DNA of 64,000 nucleotides, from NCBI RefSeq assembly GCF_015291645.1, contig NZ_CP030055.1, positions 3,658,001 to 3,722,000 of the forward strand, read 5' to 3'. Each line of letters starts with the position of its first letter. The stretch's first letter is position 1. The position numbers and the translations under genes are program-made. The notes beneath the pieces are model-generated. The model searched no databases. It had not been told where the DNA came from and saw nothing but the letters and a program-made list of their open reading frames with translations. Below, one piece after another: positions 19,104 through 26,432 of the stretch. Source of the DNA: Bradyrhizobium sp. CCBAU 53340 (GTDB lineage: Bacteria > Pseudomonadota > Alphaproteobacteria > Rhizobiales > Xanthobacteraceae).

Positions 19104-19304
19104 TTAGACGGTACGAACGTTGGCAGCCTGCGGCTTTCCGGTTCGCGAACTGATCTCGATTTCGAAACCAACGTGCTGCCCGACATCGAGTGAGTCGACG
19201 CCGCTAGGCAGCGCCGAGACGTGGCAAAAGACGTCGTGCCCGTCCGTCGAGATGAACCCGAAACCCCGCTCGGCATTCCACTTTTTCACGTGTCCGATTT
19301 TCAT
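19104..19304 (-). CDS. Cold-shock domain protein (island copy)
   Basis: A 66-aa single-domain CspA-like protein: HVKKWNAERGFGFIS carries RNP1, and DVFCHVSAL carries RNP2. Such proteins bind single-stranded RNA or DNA and melt structure. Chromosomal Csps usually have GTVKWFN at the start; here it is GHVKKWN, an unusual variant. It lies 25 bp upstream of nothing obvious and next to an AlpA-like gene. Its presence on a mobile element suggests a role in island gene expression or replication. Confidence 0.85.
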   Translation of the reverse strand: MKIGHVKKWNAERGFGFISTDGHDVFCHVSALPSGVDSLDVGQHVGFEIEISSRTGKPQAANVRTV

Positions 19305-19328
19305 TTCCGTTTTCCTCGATGCAAGTTG

Positions 19329-19505
19329 CTACGCGTAGGCAGGAGCTGACTCGTGCGCTGCTATCCATTCCGCCGCCGCCGCTTCGCTGATGCGGGTGCA
19401 TTTCCCTATCTTGACGATGCGCGGTCCTTTGCCTTCGGCGCACCGTCGGTAGAAGGTGGCCCGGTGGATGCGATAACGCTGGCAGAATTCATCGACGGTC
19501 AGCAT
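19329..19505 (-). CDS. AlpA-like / excisionase-type DNA-binding protein
   Basis: A 58-aa helix-turn-helix protein beginning MLTVDEFCQRYRIHRATFYRR, followed by PRIVKIGKCTRISEAAAAEWI, the MerR-like pattern of AlpA and Xis proteins that control integrase genes or excision. The ATG has AGGAG seven bases upstream. A longer reading frame exists but would start inside a transcription terminator, so the short form is preferred. Confidence 0.8.
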   Translation of the reverse strand: MLTVDEFCQRYRIHRATFYRRCAEGKGPRIVKIGKCTRISEAAAAEWIAAHESAPAYA

Positions 19506-19529
19506 GTGTCCGCTCCTGTTCCTGAACGC

Positions 19530-19566
19530 AAAAAATCCCGCCGCAGGCAATCAAGCCTTTGGCGGG
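19530..19566 (-). terminator. Rho-independent terminator after the ADP-ribosyltransferase-like gene
   Basis: Reading leftward, CCCGCC-AA-AGGC pairs with GCCT-GC-GGCGGG and is followed by ATTTTTT. It lies about 70 bp past the stop of the ART-like gene and just before the AlpA-like gene, separating the two units. Confidence 0.8.
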
Positions 19567-19637
19567 TTCGTCACAGCGCAGATGATGCGCTCGATTCCTA
19601 AAAAGTCGCTTAATGTCGCGCGTTGGCGCGGTGGGGC

Positions 19638-20249
19638 TTATATGTATCGTTCCAGAACGTCTACTTGGTCGAGATAGCGGCGGTCGACAATGTATTCAAA
19701 CTCTCCGATCGCAAGACTGTGCTCGTTCGGCGAAGCCAGAATTGCAATCGAAGGCGCGACGGTGACCAGCAGAACGCCACCTTCTCCCTTTGGACAATTC
19801 AAACCACGAGCGAACATCTCGCCGATGTCGCGTTCGGAAGTCCAAGAAAATCCATATGTGCGATTCTGATGGTTCGACCATCGCTCGCCGCGGTAGAGCC
19901 GCAGCGACGGCCCATGGTAACCCGGCAGCAAATTGGCAAGAGCTGGCGCGAGCACCGTATCTACCGAAAAGCAGTCTCGGATCCAGAGGCCCTGATTGGT
20001 CCAAGCAGAGTGGAAAGCGCGCTTGATCGAGTCGGCGGCCGGCGGCACATGTGCTAGGCGAACGAGTAGCCAATAGAATAGATCCGGCTTCTGCCTCGCT
20101 TCCCATAGGCAGCGATTAATTTGATCCGTATTGTCACTCAAAATGCCGCGAACGAAGTCCTCGACCGTTTTAAGCGGCACGGCAGGTTGTCCGTACGGAT
20201 TTGAATCTAACATACCCTTAGCCGCCTTTGTATCGGTCACTCCCACCAC
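19638..20249 (-). CDS. Putative ADP-ribosyltransferase-fold protein
   Basis: About 200 aa. The C-terminal half shows the R-S-E order of ADP-ribosyltransferases: Arg120 in LRLYRGE, the S-T-S-like FSWTSE at 134-139, hydrophobic strands GVLLVTV, and an ExE motif GEFEYIVD (Glu183, Glu185). Such enzymes move ADP-ribose from NAD+ to protein or nucleic acid and act as toxins or phage-defence effectors. The N-terminal 110 residues are helical and unknown. Overlap with a small upstream gene suggests a two-gene unit; a GTG at 20240 forming GTGA with the upstream stop may be the true start. ART assignment is inference from motif order. Confidence 0.55.
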   Translation of the reverse strand: MVGVTDTKAAKGMLDSNPYGQPAVPLKTVEDFVRGILSDNTDQINRCLWEARQKPDLFYWLLVRLAHVPPAADSIKRAFHSAWTNQGLWIRDCFSVDTVLAPALANLLPGYHGPSLRLYRGERWSNHQNRTYGFSWTSERDIGEMFARGLNCPKGEGGVLLVTVAPSIAILASPNEHSLAIGEFEYIVDRRYLDQVDVLERYI

Positions 20250-20452
20250 GCCGCCTGCAACATTCGGCCAGGGTAACTCGCTAAGAATCGGATTTGATCC
20301 GCCGGGACGCCAAGGCCGACAAGCGTGGTCATGAGTTCAACGCGGCTTCCGCCTCCCGCGAACTTTTCGATCGCGGTTTCATATTTGCCAAAATCAGCGA
20401 GAGTGCGCAGCGAAACGAAGCCAGGATAGCTGGCGCGGATCGTGTCGATCAT
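20237..20452 (-). CDS. Small protein encoded upstream of the ART-like gene
   Basis: A 71-aa protein (MIDTIRASYPGF, then AIEKFAGGGSRVELMTTLVGLGVPADQI) with two or three predicted helices and no family I recognise. It overlaps the ART-like gene by a few bases, in the order antitoxin-toxin seen in many toxin-antitoxin pairs. An AGGGGG lies upstream of its ATG. Role as antitoxin or as an N-terminal partner is speculation. Confidence 0.5.
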   Translation of the reverse strand: MIDTIRASYPGFVSLRTLADFGKYETAIEKFAGGGSRVELMTTLVGLGVPADQIRFLASYPGRMLQAAWWE

Positions 20453-20877
20453 AGTGATGCAAGCCCCCTGTGCTCCTCAGAGCATGAAACCACAAAGACG
20501 GTCAGCGGTCAATCGAAATTCGGATTTATGGAAACTGTCAACGCGCGATGTAACTTGTCAACGGTGACAAACTTCTCCACACCCGCGAGGCACAGTAGCT
20601 CGTAAGCGCATCCACCCACTATATTCGGCCCTGAACTGTGATGAGGCGCACGGAGAGGCGGGAAGGCTCGGGGGGCGCGGGCTGCTCGGGATGAGCTGGA
20701 GGCGGCTATTCGATGACGTTCTGTCCGCGTTGCGACAACAGTCGTCTGGACCGGCCATAGGTTGGCGACGGGCGGTACTCGATTAACCGATACCTCCGTA
20801 TCTCTACTACTTTGGCGAAGGCCCTATTGATCTATCGCCTTGGTTGCGATTGGATAATTTCGGCTCAGGGGGAAACC
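20453..20877. other. Non-coding gap with a palindrome upstream of the ART-like unit
   Basis: No gene is convincing in this 425-bp stretch. It contains the promoter region of the leftward ART-like unit. Within it TTGTCA-ACGG-TGACAA forms a perfect 6+6 inverted repeat, and a second TGTCAACG lies about 20 bp away; on the minus strand these carry TTGACA, a good -35 hexamer. Confidence 0.45.
20555..20570. promoter_or_regulatory. Candidate operator upstream of the ART-like unit
   Basis: Perfect inverted repeat TTGTCA-N4-TGACAA about 100 bp upstream of the small gene, overlapping a minus-strand TTGACA. This is where an autoregulating antitoxin or phage-type repressor would bind. Confidence 0.4.
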
Positions 20878-21045
20878 ATGCGGAATTTGGGGATCACGGC
20901 GCTTGCCGTCGCGTTAGCCGGATGTGCGTCGTCGTCTTCGGACATCACGCCCTCGTATGTCTCGCCGATGATTTATCAGAGTTACAACCGCCAGCAGTTG
21001 GCGATGGAGGCACAGAGTGTGTCGGCGCGCGCGGGTCAGACCTGA
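20878..21045 (+). CDS. Short lipoprotein, probably truncated
   Basis: A 55-aa product with a lipoprotein signal (MRNLGITALAVALAGC) and a short serine-rich mature part ending soon after YQSYNRQQLAMEAQSVSARAG. Longer lipoproteins with this opening are common in Bradyrhizobium (from memory), and the downstream DNA read in another frame continues SQQIAQVNSK, so a frameshift has probably cut this copy. The AGGGGGA before the ATG is intact, so a short product may still be made. Confidence 0.5.
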   Translation: MRNLGITALAVALAGCASSSSDITPSYVSPMIYQSYNRQQLAMEAQSVSARAGQT

Positions 21046-21129
21046 TCGCCGCACAGAAGCCAGCAGATCGCGCAGGTCAACTCTAAGGAATTTCCTCCCG
21101 GCCCTCGCACAACCTGTGAGTAGGTCAAG

Positions 21130-22398
21130 TTGAAAAAGGCGGACGAAGTGAAAAGCATTCAATTTTGGTTCTTGACATTATTTCTTTGGGCAAATGGGCC
21201 TGCCTTCGCTGCGCCGCCCGCTGAGTGCGTTGGCAAATTCGTCGGGAGTTGGACGATCCGGGTCAATGCCACAGGGCAGACATATCCCGCTCAACTCTTT
21301 GCAAATGGCAGGTCACAGGTAAGCTGTCCGATGTGCACACCGGGCAGCACTTGGACGTGCTCTGGCAACACATATTCTTACACCGTGGACAATGGCCCAT
21401 CGGGATCGGCCACCCTGAGCGCGGATGGAAGGACGATGTCCGGCGGATGCTGCACAATTACGCGGAACGGCGCTCTGCCTTCGTCGTCCGCAGCCGCCTC
21501 CAAAGATGCCAAAGCAAAGTCCGCCGCGCTGGCGCAGCAGCCGACGAAGCCAGCTACGCAGCAGAAAGCTGGCGGTTCGTGCGGAAGCGACATAACCGGC
21601 ACCGACCATACTGCGCCCGCATCGAACGGCAGCGATGATTGCAAAGCAGCCGCTCGCTCGCTGCACGCAGCTCGCGTCCTGAAAGGAAAGAAGCAGTTCT
21701 CGCTCCTCGCCCCCGAAGAATACAAAAAGGCTGCAGCAGCGGCTCAGCGGGCTGGCGACACAGAGCTTATGTTAAAAATAATCCGAGAGGCCGAGCAGCC
21801 CGATGCGCCAATAGCGGACAAGTCCGATCCATACAAGGAAGGCCTCGTGCGATCAGCAAATGCAATAAGCGATGCTGCGAAGGAATTGTTGAGCAAACCC
21901 GTAACCTGCAGCGACATGAAAGATGCGGAGGCGCTCTATTCGCGCGCCGCGAAAGATTTTCTCGACGCCGACGAAATTGAAAAAGCCAACGAAGTGAACC
22001 GTAGGAATACTGCACTTGTCGAGACGTTGGATAGTCTAGAAACGCAAGGGAAATGCAAAGTCCAGCAGGCATTCATCAAGCAGTTACCCGCTTCCATCAC
22101 GAACGCTCAAACTGATAACACCACCAAATGCCAAGCAGCGCTGGAAAGTCTTAAGAAACTAGATCAGCCGACCGCCAACATGGCCTCTATCGGGGAGCCA
22201 ACGGACGCCCAGTCGACACCTTCCAACTATAACGTCGTTGTTGCAAAAATGAAACTCGCAGCGGAGGGCTGCAATGTGCCAAATGCCCAGCCGTATACGC
22301 TTAGGGAATGTTTGGCTGCTCGAATCTATATGGCCCAAGAGGGCACAGCTCCTGACGTAATCTCCGCTATCCTCGAACATGCCGGCTGCTCGAAATAG
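21130..22398 (+). CDS. Secreted protein of unknown function
   Basis: A 422-aa protein with an N-terminal signal peptide (FWFLTLFLWANGPAFA). Residues 30-110 form a small Cys-containing beta domain (ECVGKFVGSWTIRV, CPMCTPGSTWTC, GCCTITRNG) of the kind seen in exported proteins with a lipocalin-like GxW motif. After an Ala/Lys/Ser-rich linker, the C-terminal 230 residues are helical with paired cysteines. I do not recognise the family. It starts with TTG, or with a GTG six codons later that follows AAGGCGG. It lies between two gene remnants. Confidence 0.55.
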   Translation: MKKADEVKSIQFWFLTLFLWANGPAFAAPPAECVGKFVGSWTIRVNATGQTYPAQLFANGRSQVSCPMCTPGSTWTCSGNTYSYTVDNGPSGSATLSADGRTMSGGCCTITRNGALPSSSAAASKDAKAKSAALAQQPTKPATQQKAGGSCGSDITGTDHTAPASNGSDDCKAAARSLHAARVLKGKKQFSLLAPEEYKKAAAAAQRAGDTELMLKIIREAEQPDAPIADKSDPYKEGLVRSANAISDAAKELLSKPVTCSDMKDAEALYSRAAKDFLDADEIEKANEVNRRNTALVETLDSLETQGKCKVQQAFIKQLPASITNAQTDNTTKCQAALESLKKLDQPTANMASIGEPTDAQSTPSNYNVVVAKMKLAAEGCNVPNAQPYTLRECLAARIYMAQEGTAPDVISAILEHAGCSK

Positions 22399-22514
22399 GA
22401 CACGATATATAGCGGCGTGCTCACGGCAGCCCTGCGTCAGCGTGCGTCGCATGCCAAGATCAAAGCGAGCTTGGCCGCAGCAGGCAAGCCCGTACAGAGG
22501 CGATCCGCTCGCCA

Positions 22515-22817
22515 GTGGCTGGTGTCCAGCTCTTTGCGTTCGATCTGCTCGCGGCCAGCGGCGAGGATCTGCGCCAGTTGCCGCTGGAGATGCGCAAGAC
22601 CAACCTGGCGCGACTGCTCCGCGGCCGGCCCGACGGCATGTTCGCCGCGCCGTTCGAGGCGGGCGGGATCGGGCCGGAACTTTTTGGCGCGGCCTGCCGC
22701 ATGGGCTTGGAGGGCTTAGTGTCCAAGCGTCGCGATCGGCGCTACAGCGGTGGCCGCTCGCAAGACTGGATCAAGGTCAAGAACCGCACACATCCGGCCA
22801 TTAGCAGCGAGTTCTAA
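22515..22817 (+). pseudogene. ATP-dependent DNA ligase fragment (LigD-like)
   Basis: About 100 codons that read like the second half of a ligase adenylation domain: QLFAFDLLAASGEDLRQLPL, then GPELFGAACRMGLEGLVSKR and GRSQDWIKVKNR, corresponding to motifs IIIa, IV and V. The active-site lysine motif (KxDG), motif III and the OB domain are all missing, so the fragment cannot seal DNA. It is a remnant of an NHEJ-type ligase gene of the kind abundant in Rhizobiales. Confidence 0.75.
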
Positions 22818-22818
22818 G

Positions 22819-23454
22819 TTACGATCCAAGCCAGGCTTCGAACTCCGCCGCACTGCGAACCCCGGCGGCTGTGAAGAGAGCCCCTTGAGTCAAGTTCACG
22901 GCCATTTCCACCAGATCAACGACTTCGGCGCGATCGTCCAACGCGCGGATCTGCTTGGCTCGGTTGGTCTCCAGCCAATTCGCGGTGATGACATCGCGCG
23001 AGCGCGTATCGAGGCCAGAAAGGGCCGGATCGCTTTCCCAAATTGCAGTGATGAGGCTCGGATCCGTGATCGTACTCGCCAAGGCGATGCTTTCGGTCAC
23101 CGTCGTTGCGCGCATTATTCGACGATACTCGACCCGAAGCGCGGCACCAGCCGCGTCTGTCTTGTCGATCGCTTTAGGGATCAAGGCGTCTCGGTCGTTC
23201 TGCAATTTCGTTCTGGTGTCAGCCGCCGCGCTGCGCACGCGCAGGAAGATGGCGCGCTGAGTGGATGCGAATTTCTTCAGCTCGTCCGCCTTGCCGTCGA
23301 CAGAGAGTAGCGAATTCTTGGCGAGGTCGGCGCGCTTGGCGTCCATGCGGTCGACGATGCCGACCGCGGAATCGAAGGTTGAAGTGAGCGCGGCGTCCGC
23401 GCTTTTCGGGAAGCGGGCCTGAAGGGTTGCAGCGGCAGGATTCGAAGAGGGCAT
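22819..23454 (-). CDS. Helical protein of unknown function (island)
   Basis: A 211-aa largely alpha-helical protein, with ARFPKSADAALTSTFDSAVG near the start and RRIMRATTVTESIALA in the middle. It lacks cysteines, a signal peptide and any motif I can name. It follows the AlpA-like gene by 31 bp and is probably co-transcribed with it. Such genes next to AlpA-type regulators in satellites sometimes act on the helper phage; here that is only a guess. Confidence 0.55.
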   Translation of the reverse strand: MPSSNPAAATLQARFPKSADAALTSTFDSAVGIVDRMDAKRADLAKNSLLSVDGKADELKKFASTQRAIFLRVRSAAADTRTKLQNDRDALIPKAIDKTDAAGAALRVEYRRIMRATTVTESIALASTITDPSLITAIWESDPALSGLDTRSRDVITANWLETNRAKQIRALDDRAEVVDLVEMAVNLTQGALFTAAGVRSAAEFEAWLGS

Positions 23455-23485
23455 ATGTAGGTCGTCCTTTGAATGTGTGATGATT

Positions 23486-23698
23486 TCAGGCGGCCACGGG
23501 CTGTCGACGTGCAGCTACGGTGCGTTCCCAAGCGCAGAGTTCACCAACACGCCAGAACCGGCGTTTCGCGATGTAGAGCGGGCGAGGGAAGTGGGGATCG
23601 TCTTTTAGGCGGCGCTCGCCCCACATGTGACTCACGCCGCCATAGCGGGCGCGGAGCTGGGATGTGGGGATCAGGGCCTTCGGATCGTCAGCGGACAT
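23486..23698 (-). CDS. AlpA-like DNA-binding regulator
   Basis: A 70-aa protein with the AlpA pattern: TSQLRARYGGVSHMWGERRL as helix-turn-helix, then DDPHFPRPLYIAKRRFWRVGELCAWE, where F-P-x-P and the final x-x-W are conserved. In P4-like satellites AlpA activates the integrase or excision genes. This is the second gene of this type on the island, and the one closer to the integrase. Confidence 0.82.
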   Translation of the reverse strand: MSADDPKALIPTSQLRARYGGVSHMWGERRLKDDPHFPRPLYIAKRRFWRVGELCAWERTVAARRQPVAA

Positions 23699-23767
23699 CG
23701 TGACCTCATATGTTGGTCACATGCTGTCACGTTCCGCATCGGATTTAGTCAGCAGCTAAATCGCGAA

Positions 23768-24256
23768 TTAGGTGCTGCGGGATTTTGCCTGGGCTTTGGA
23801 TGAGCGACGAGCAATATTCTCAATCACTTCCGGATCCAACCTGAAGTGCTTCGCGGCAGCTTCCAAGAGTGCGCTGTGGCCGCGATGGGCTTTTTTGTTC
23901 TCCTGCATCCATTTTTTGATTGTGAAGTGCTGACTATCTCGTTTGTCAATCCATGAGACCCGACCCTTGGCATCCACAAAAAATGTGTGCTGCGGCCGGC
24001 GTGCCGGTTTTCCCCTTGGGCGTTTCTCTTTGTCTTCGAGGACATCGGCCAGAAAGGAACGGACGTCATTATCGTCCAATAAATGTTCGCTACGGAGCAT
24101 CGCGACAAGCGAACGTCGATCGCCCCGCTTTGCCCAATCAAGCGCATCCTGCCACGCGATAGAAATTTGAGCCGCCGCTGCGTCCTTATCGTGCGCGGCT
24201 TGCTCCTCGTCCGATAGCGGCGCGCTCGGCAGCGGTGGCTTGGGATGCTTGCTCAT
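23768..24256 (-). CDS. Hypothetical protein coupled to the integrase gene
   Basis: A 162-aa charged protein overlapping the integrase stop by 4 bp (ATGA). The middle segment (ADVLEDKEKRPRGKPARRPQ) and the basic C terminus (RRSSKAQAKSRST) suggest nucleic-acid binding; no domain is recognised. Because it is read through from int, it may be a recombination accessory protein. Confidence 0.6.
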   Translation of the reverse strand: MSKHPKPPLPSAPLSDEEQAAHDKDAAAAQISIAWQDALDWAKRGDRRSLVAMLRSEHLLDDNDVRSFLADVLEDKEKRPRGKPARRPQHTFFVDAKGRVSWIDKRDSQHFTIKKWMQENKKAHRGHSALLEAAAKHFRLDPEVIENIARRSSKAQAKSRST

Positions 24257-25674
24257 GCCGTCTCCCTAGCAAACGGGTACACGTTGCTCGCGGGACGGTT
24301 GTTCACCAGATCGTCGACATATCGAGCCCACGCCGTGAACGCCTGCGTCTTTTCGCGCAGATATTTGTGTCTGGCGTAGACGCGGGCTACGCCCCGAATC
24401 GCACCCGACGAGTGGTTGACGCAGGCTTCCGCGATTTCAATCGAAAATCCGAGCGCTTGCAGGCCTGAATAGAAGGTGCGGCGCAAGTCGTGCAGTGTCC
24501 AAGGCTCCAATCGCGCGTTCGGATCGCTCTTGCGCAGCTCGGCTAGCATAGCTTCATCGAACCGCTTTTTCGCTTTGCTGAGACCGCTAATCGGAGTTTC
24601 GCCGGTCGTGGTGAACAGCAGACCCTTTCCCTTGATGGCGGGAAGCGACTTCAACAGCGCAACAGCCTGTGGGCTGAGCGGCACAAGATGCTCGCGCCCG
24701 TTTTTCGTTCGCTCTTTCGGGATCGTCCAGAGCGGTTCGCACCACCGGCTGCCGTCGTCGAGCACTATGGCTGTACCCTGCAAATCGAGTTCGATCCGCG
24801 GCAGTTCGCGCAGTTCGTCGCGGCGTTGCCCCAGCAAGATCAAGCCCTGTACGAGGCGCCCAAAAGGGTAGCCCTCCCGATCGGCAACTTTCCAGGCGGC
24901 GACCAGCTCGGCGGCTGAAAGCTTTCGTTCTCGCTCGGTTTCGTGGGCAAAGGCGTCGAGCGAAGCGACTGGGGAGGCCTCGCGCATGTCGCGGTCGACG
25001 CACCAGTCGAAAAAGGTCTTGAGGGTGGTAAGGGTTCGATTGGCTGTCACTCCGCGCCCAGAGTCGACTAGGCCGTCGAGCAGCACGATTGCATCATGCT
25101 TGGTGACGGATCCGAGTGGGCGACCCGACCATTTGCCAAGCACGCCGTTCCCGGTCTTATCCCATTCGCCCGGCTTCTCCGGATCTGGTTTCAGGCCGAA
25201 ATAGTGGGCAGTGAGCAGGCGGGTCGATTCGCGCAAACCCTGGCGTTTGCGGCCCTTGTACCGCTTCAAGAACTCGATCGTGGCCGCATCGATGGTGTTA
25301 TCGCGGACAGCCTCCCGCTTGGCTTCAGCCTTCTCCTGCCGGCGGACATGGGTGGGGTCGATCCCACGCTGAACGTCCTCGGCGGCCGCTGTTGCCAGCA
25401 TGCGGGCTTGGCTGGGGGTCAGAGGATGGCCGATCTGTGGCTGAGCAGGGGAGGGTGTGAGCGCCAGCGGTCCGAGGGTGAGCTTTTTAGGCGCACGCTG
25501 CCCAACCTCGTCACGCTCAACCGGTGAGCGGAAGCGGAAGACCCACGACTTAATGCCGGAGGGGTGGACCACCAAGAACAAACCGGCCGCGCCGCCGTCG
25601 GATTTTTCATAGCGAACCGCGCGCGGTTTGAGCTGCTCGATTGCCAGGTTGGATAGCGCCCTAGTCTTGGCCAT
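24253..25674 (-). CDS. P4-type tyrosine integrase
   Basis: A 473-aa site-specific recombinase. The N-terminal part (DGGAAGLFLVVHPSGIKSW, about residues 26-45) is the arm-binding DUF4102-type domain, followed by a core-binding region and the catalytic domain. Visible catalytic positions: Arg284 in LILLGQRRDE, HDLRR at 395-399, His421 in CVNHSSG, and the nucleophile Tyr433 in RVYARHKY. It lies about 165 bp inside the right attachment repeat and reads leftwards, away from the end. It would integrate the island into the tRNA-Pro gene. Its promoter overlaps a palindrome made of two GGGTAACG copies, suggesting self-regulation. Confidence 0.95.
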   Translation of the reverse strand: MAKTRALSNLAIEQLKPRAVRYEKSDGGAAGLFLVVHPSGIKSWVFRFRSPVERDEVGQRAPKKLTLGPLALTPSPAQPQIGHPLTPSQARMLATAAAEDVQRGIDPTHVRRQEKAEAKREAVRDNTIDAATIEFLKRYKGRKRQGLRESTRLLTAHYFGLKPDPEKPGEWDKTGNGVLGKWSGRPLGSVTKHDAIVLLDGLVDSGRGVTANRTLTTLKTFFDWCVDRDMREASPVASLDAFAHETERERKLSAAELVAAWKVADREGYPFGRLVQGLILLGQRRDELRELPRIELDLQGTAIVLDDGSRWCEPLWTIPKERTKNGREHLVPLSPQAVALLKSLPAIKGKGLLFTTTGETPISGLSKAKKRFDEAMLAELRKSDPNARLEPWTLHDLRRTFYSGLQALGFSIEIAEACVNHSSGAIRGVARVYARHKYLREKTQAFTAWARYVDDLVNNRPASNVYPFARETA

Positions 25675-25677
25675 GCC

Positions 25678-25704
25678 GTTACCCCAAGGTGCTGTGGGGT
25701 AACG
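25678..25704. promoter_or_regulatory. Inverted repeat at the integrase promoter
   Basis: CGTTACCCC and GGGGTAACG face each other across a 9-bp centre, immediately upstream of the integrase start. The same octamer recurs at 25724 and 25820 and twice near the left end. Likely arm-type sites that also let integrase repress its own promoter. Confidence 0.5.
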
Positions 25705-25839
25705 ATTTTAGCCTGTTAGTGGCCGTTACCCTGCGTTCGTAACATGCCACAAGAAATCAGAAATATCTAGTTCAATAAAGTGTTTACACCCTATCCGATC
25801 GTTCAGTCTCGTTACGCTTCGTTACCCTATCGCCTTCGG

Positions 25840-25884
25840 CTGGGAGACTAGGGGTCGGAGGTTCAAATCCTCTCGCTCCGACCA
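25840..25884 (+). repeat. Right attachment repeat (45 bp)
   Basis: Exact copy of the last 45 bp of the tRNA-Pro gene, lacking the 5' part of the tRNA. It marks the right junction of the island; the flanking bases differ from those at the left copy. Confidence 0.95.
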
Positions 25885-25977
25885 TTTTCTTCAGAGAAGG
25901 ACCAATGTGCTTGCCCGGTCGCGGGATCGGCAAGCGATCTCCTCTGCTCGGGACAATCCGTTGTCAGCGGCTGGCGA

Positions 25978-26235
25978 TCAGCACCGGTCGTGCGGACAGT
26001 GCTGCTCCGCGCCGGCCTTGCTGCGGGCCCATGTCGGGACCGCGAAGGCAAGTTGAGATCGCCCCATCGTGTCCACGAAGGAGGCTTGCGCGCTCTGCAG
26101 GCGTTTGGTCAGCCCGCCGACGTTCAGGTCCAGAGCTGCCAGATCCAGGGTTGCGTCGACGGCCAAAAGGGCCATCGACAGGCATGCAACCGTCGCCGCG
26201 ACGGCGATTGCCTTCCATTCTGGTGACTTAATCAT
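25978..26235 (-). CDS. Small hypothetical protein with N-terminal membrane segment
   Basis: An 85-aa protein with a hydrophobic N-terminal segment (AIAVAATVACLSMALLAV) that could be a signal anchor, then an amphipathic part LTKRLQSAQASFVDTM. No family recognised and no clear ribosome site. It is the first possible gene beyond the island. The neighbouring stretch 26236-26432 shows nothing else. Confidence 0.4.
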   Translation of the reverse strand: MIKSPEWKAIAVAATVACLSMALLAVDATLDLAALDLNVGGLTKRLQSAQASFVDTMGRSQLAFAVPTWARSKAGAEQHCPHDRC

Positions 26236-26432
26236 TTGACTTTATCACGTATTGCCTGCCCGGATAGATAGGATTTCCGAGCAGGATTCAACCCCCCGTG
26301 CATGGCCCGCGCACGCGTTCTTGAAGTGCGACGGTCCGGTAACAAGGTGAGGCGTGTCGCTGTGGTCGGCGCGAATCGATCGCGGCCTTGAATCGATCAC
26401 GTCGGGCGCCGAGGCTGGTTCAGGAACGAATG

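Larger units (their letters stand above)
11857..25884. mobile_element. 14-kb tRNA-integrated island resembling a phage satellite
   Basis: The element is bounded by identical 45-bp repeats of the tRNA-Pro 3' end, with a P4-type tyrosine integrase just inside the right end. It carries a small-terminase-like gene, a split large terminase, a RepA-type ATPase next to an iteron cluster, AlpA-like regulators and a cold-shock protein. There are no capsid, portal, tail or lysis genes. That content fits a satellite that would borrow virions from a helper phage, or a decayed prophage; I favour the satellite because replication, integration and packaging modules are all intact. Several genes have more A+T and less regular codon use than the flanking core genes. 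Confidence 0.85.

Noticed and set aside
20558..20758. A 66-aa minus-strand frame in the gap upstream of the ART-like unit
   Set aside because: No ribosome site, low-complexity Ser/Arg/Pro content and overlap with the likely promoter palindrome.
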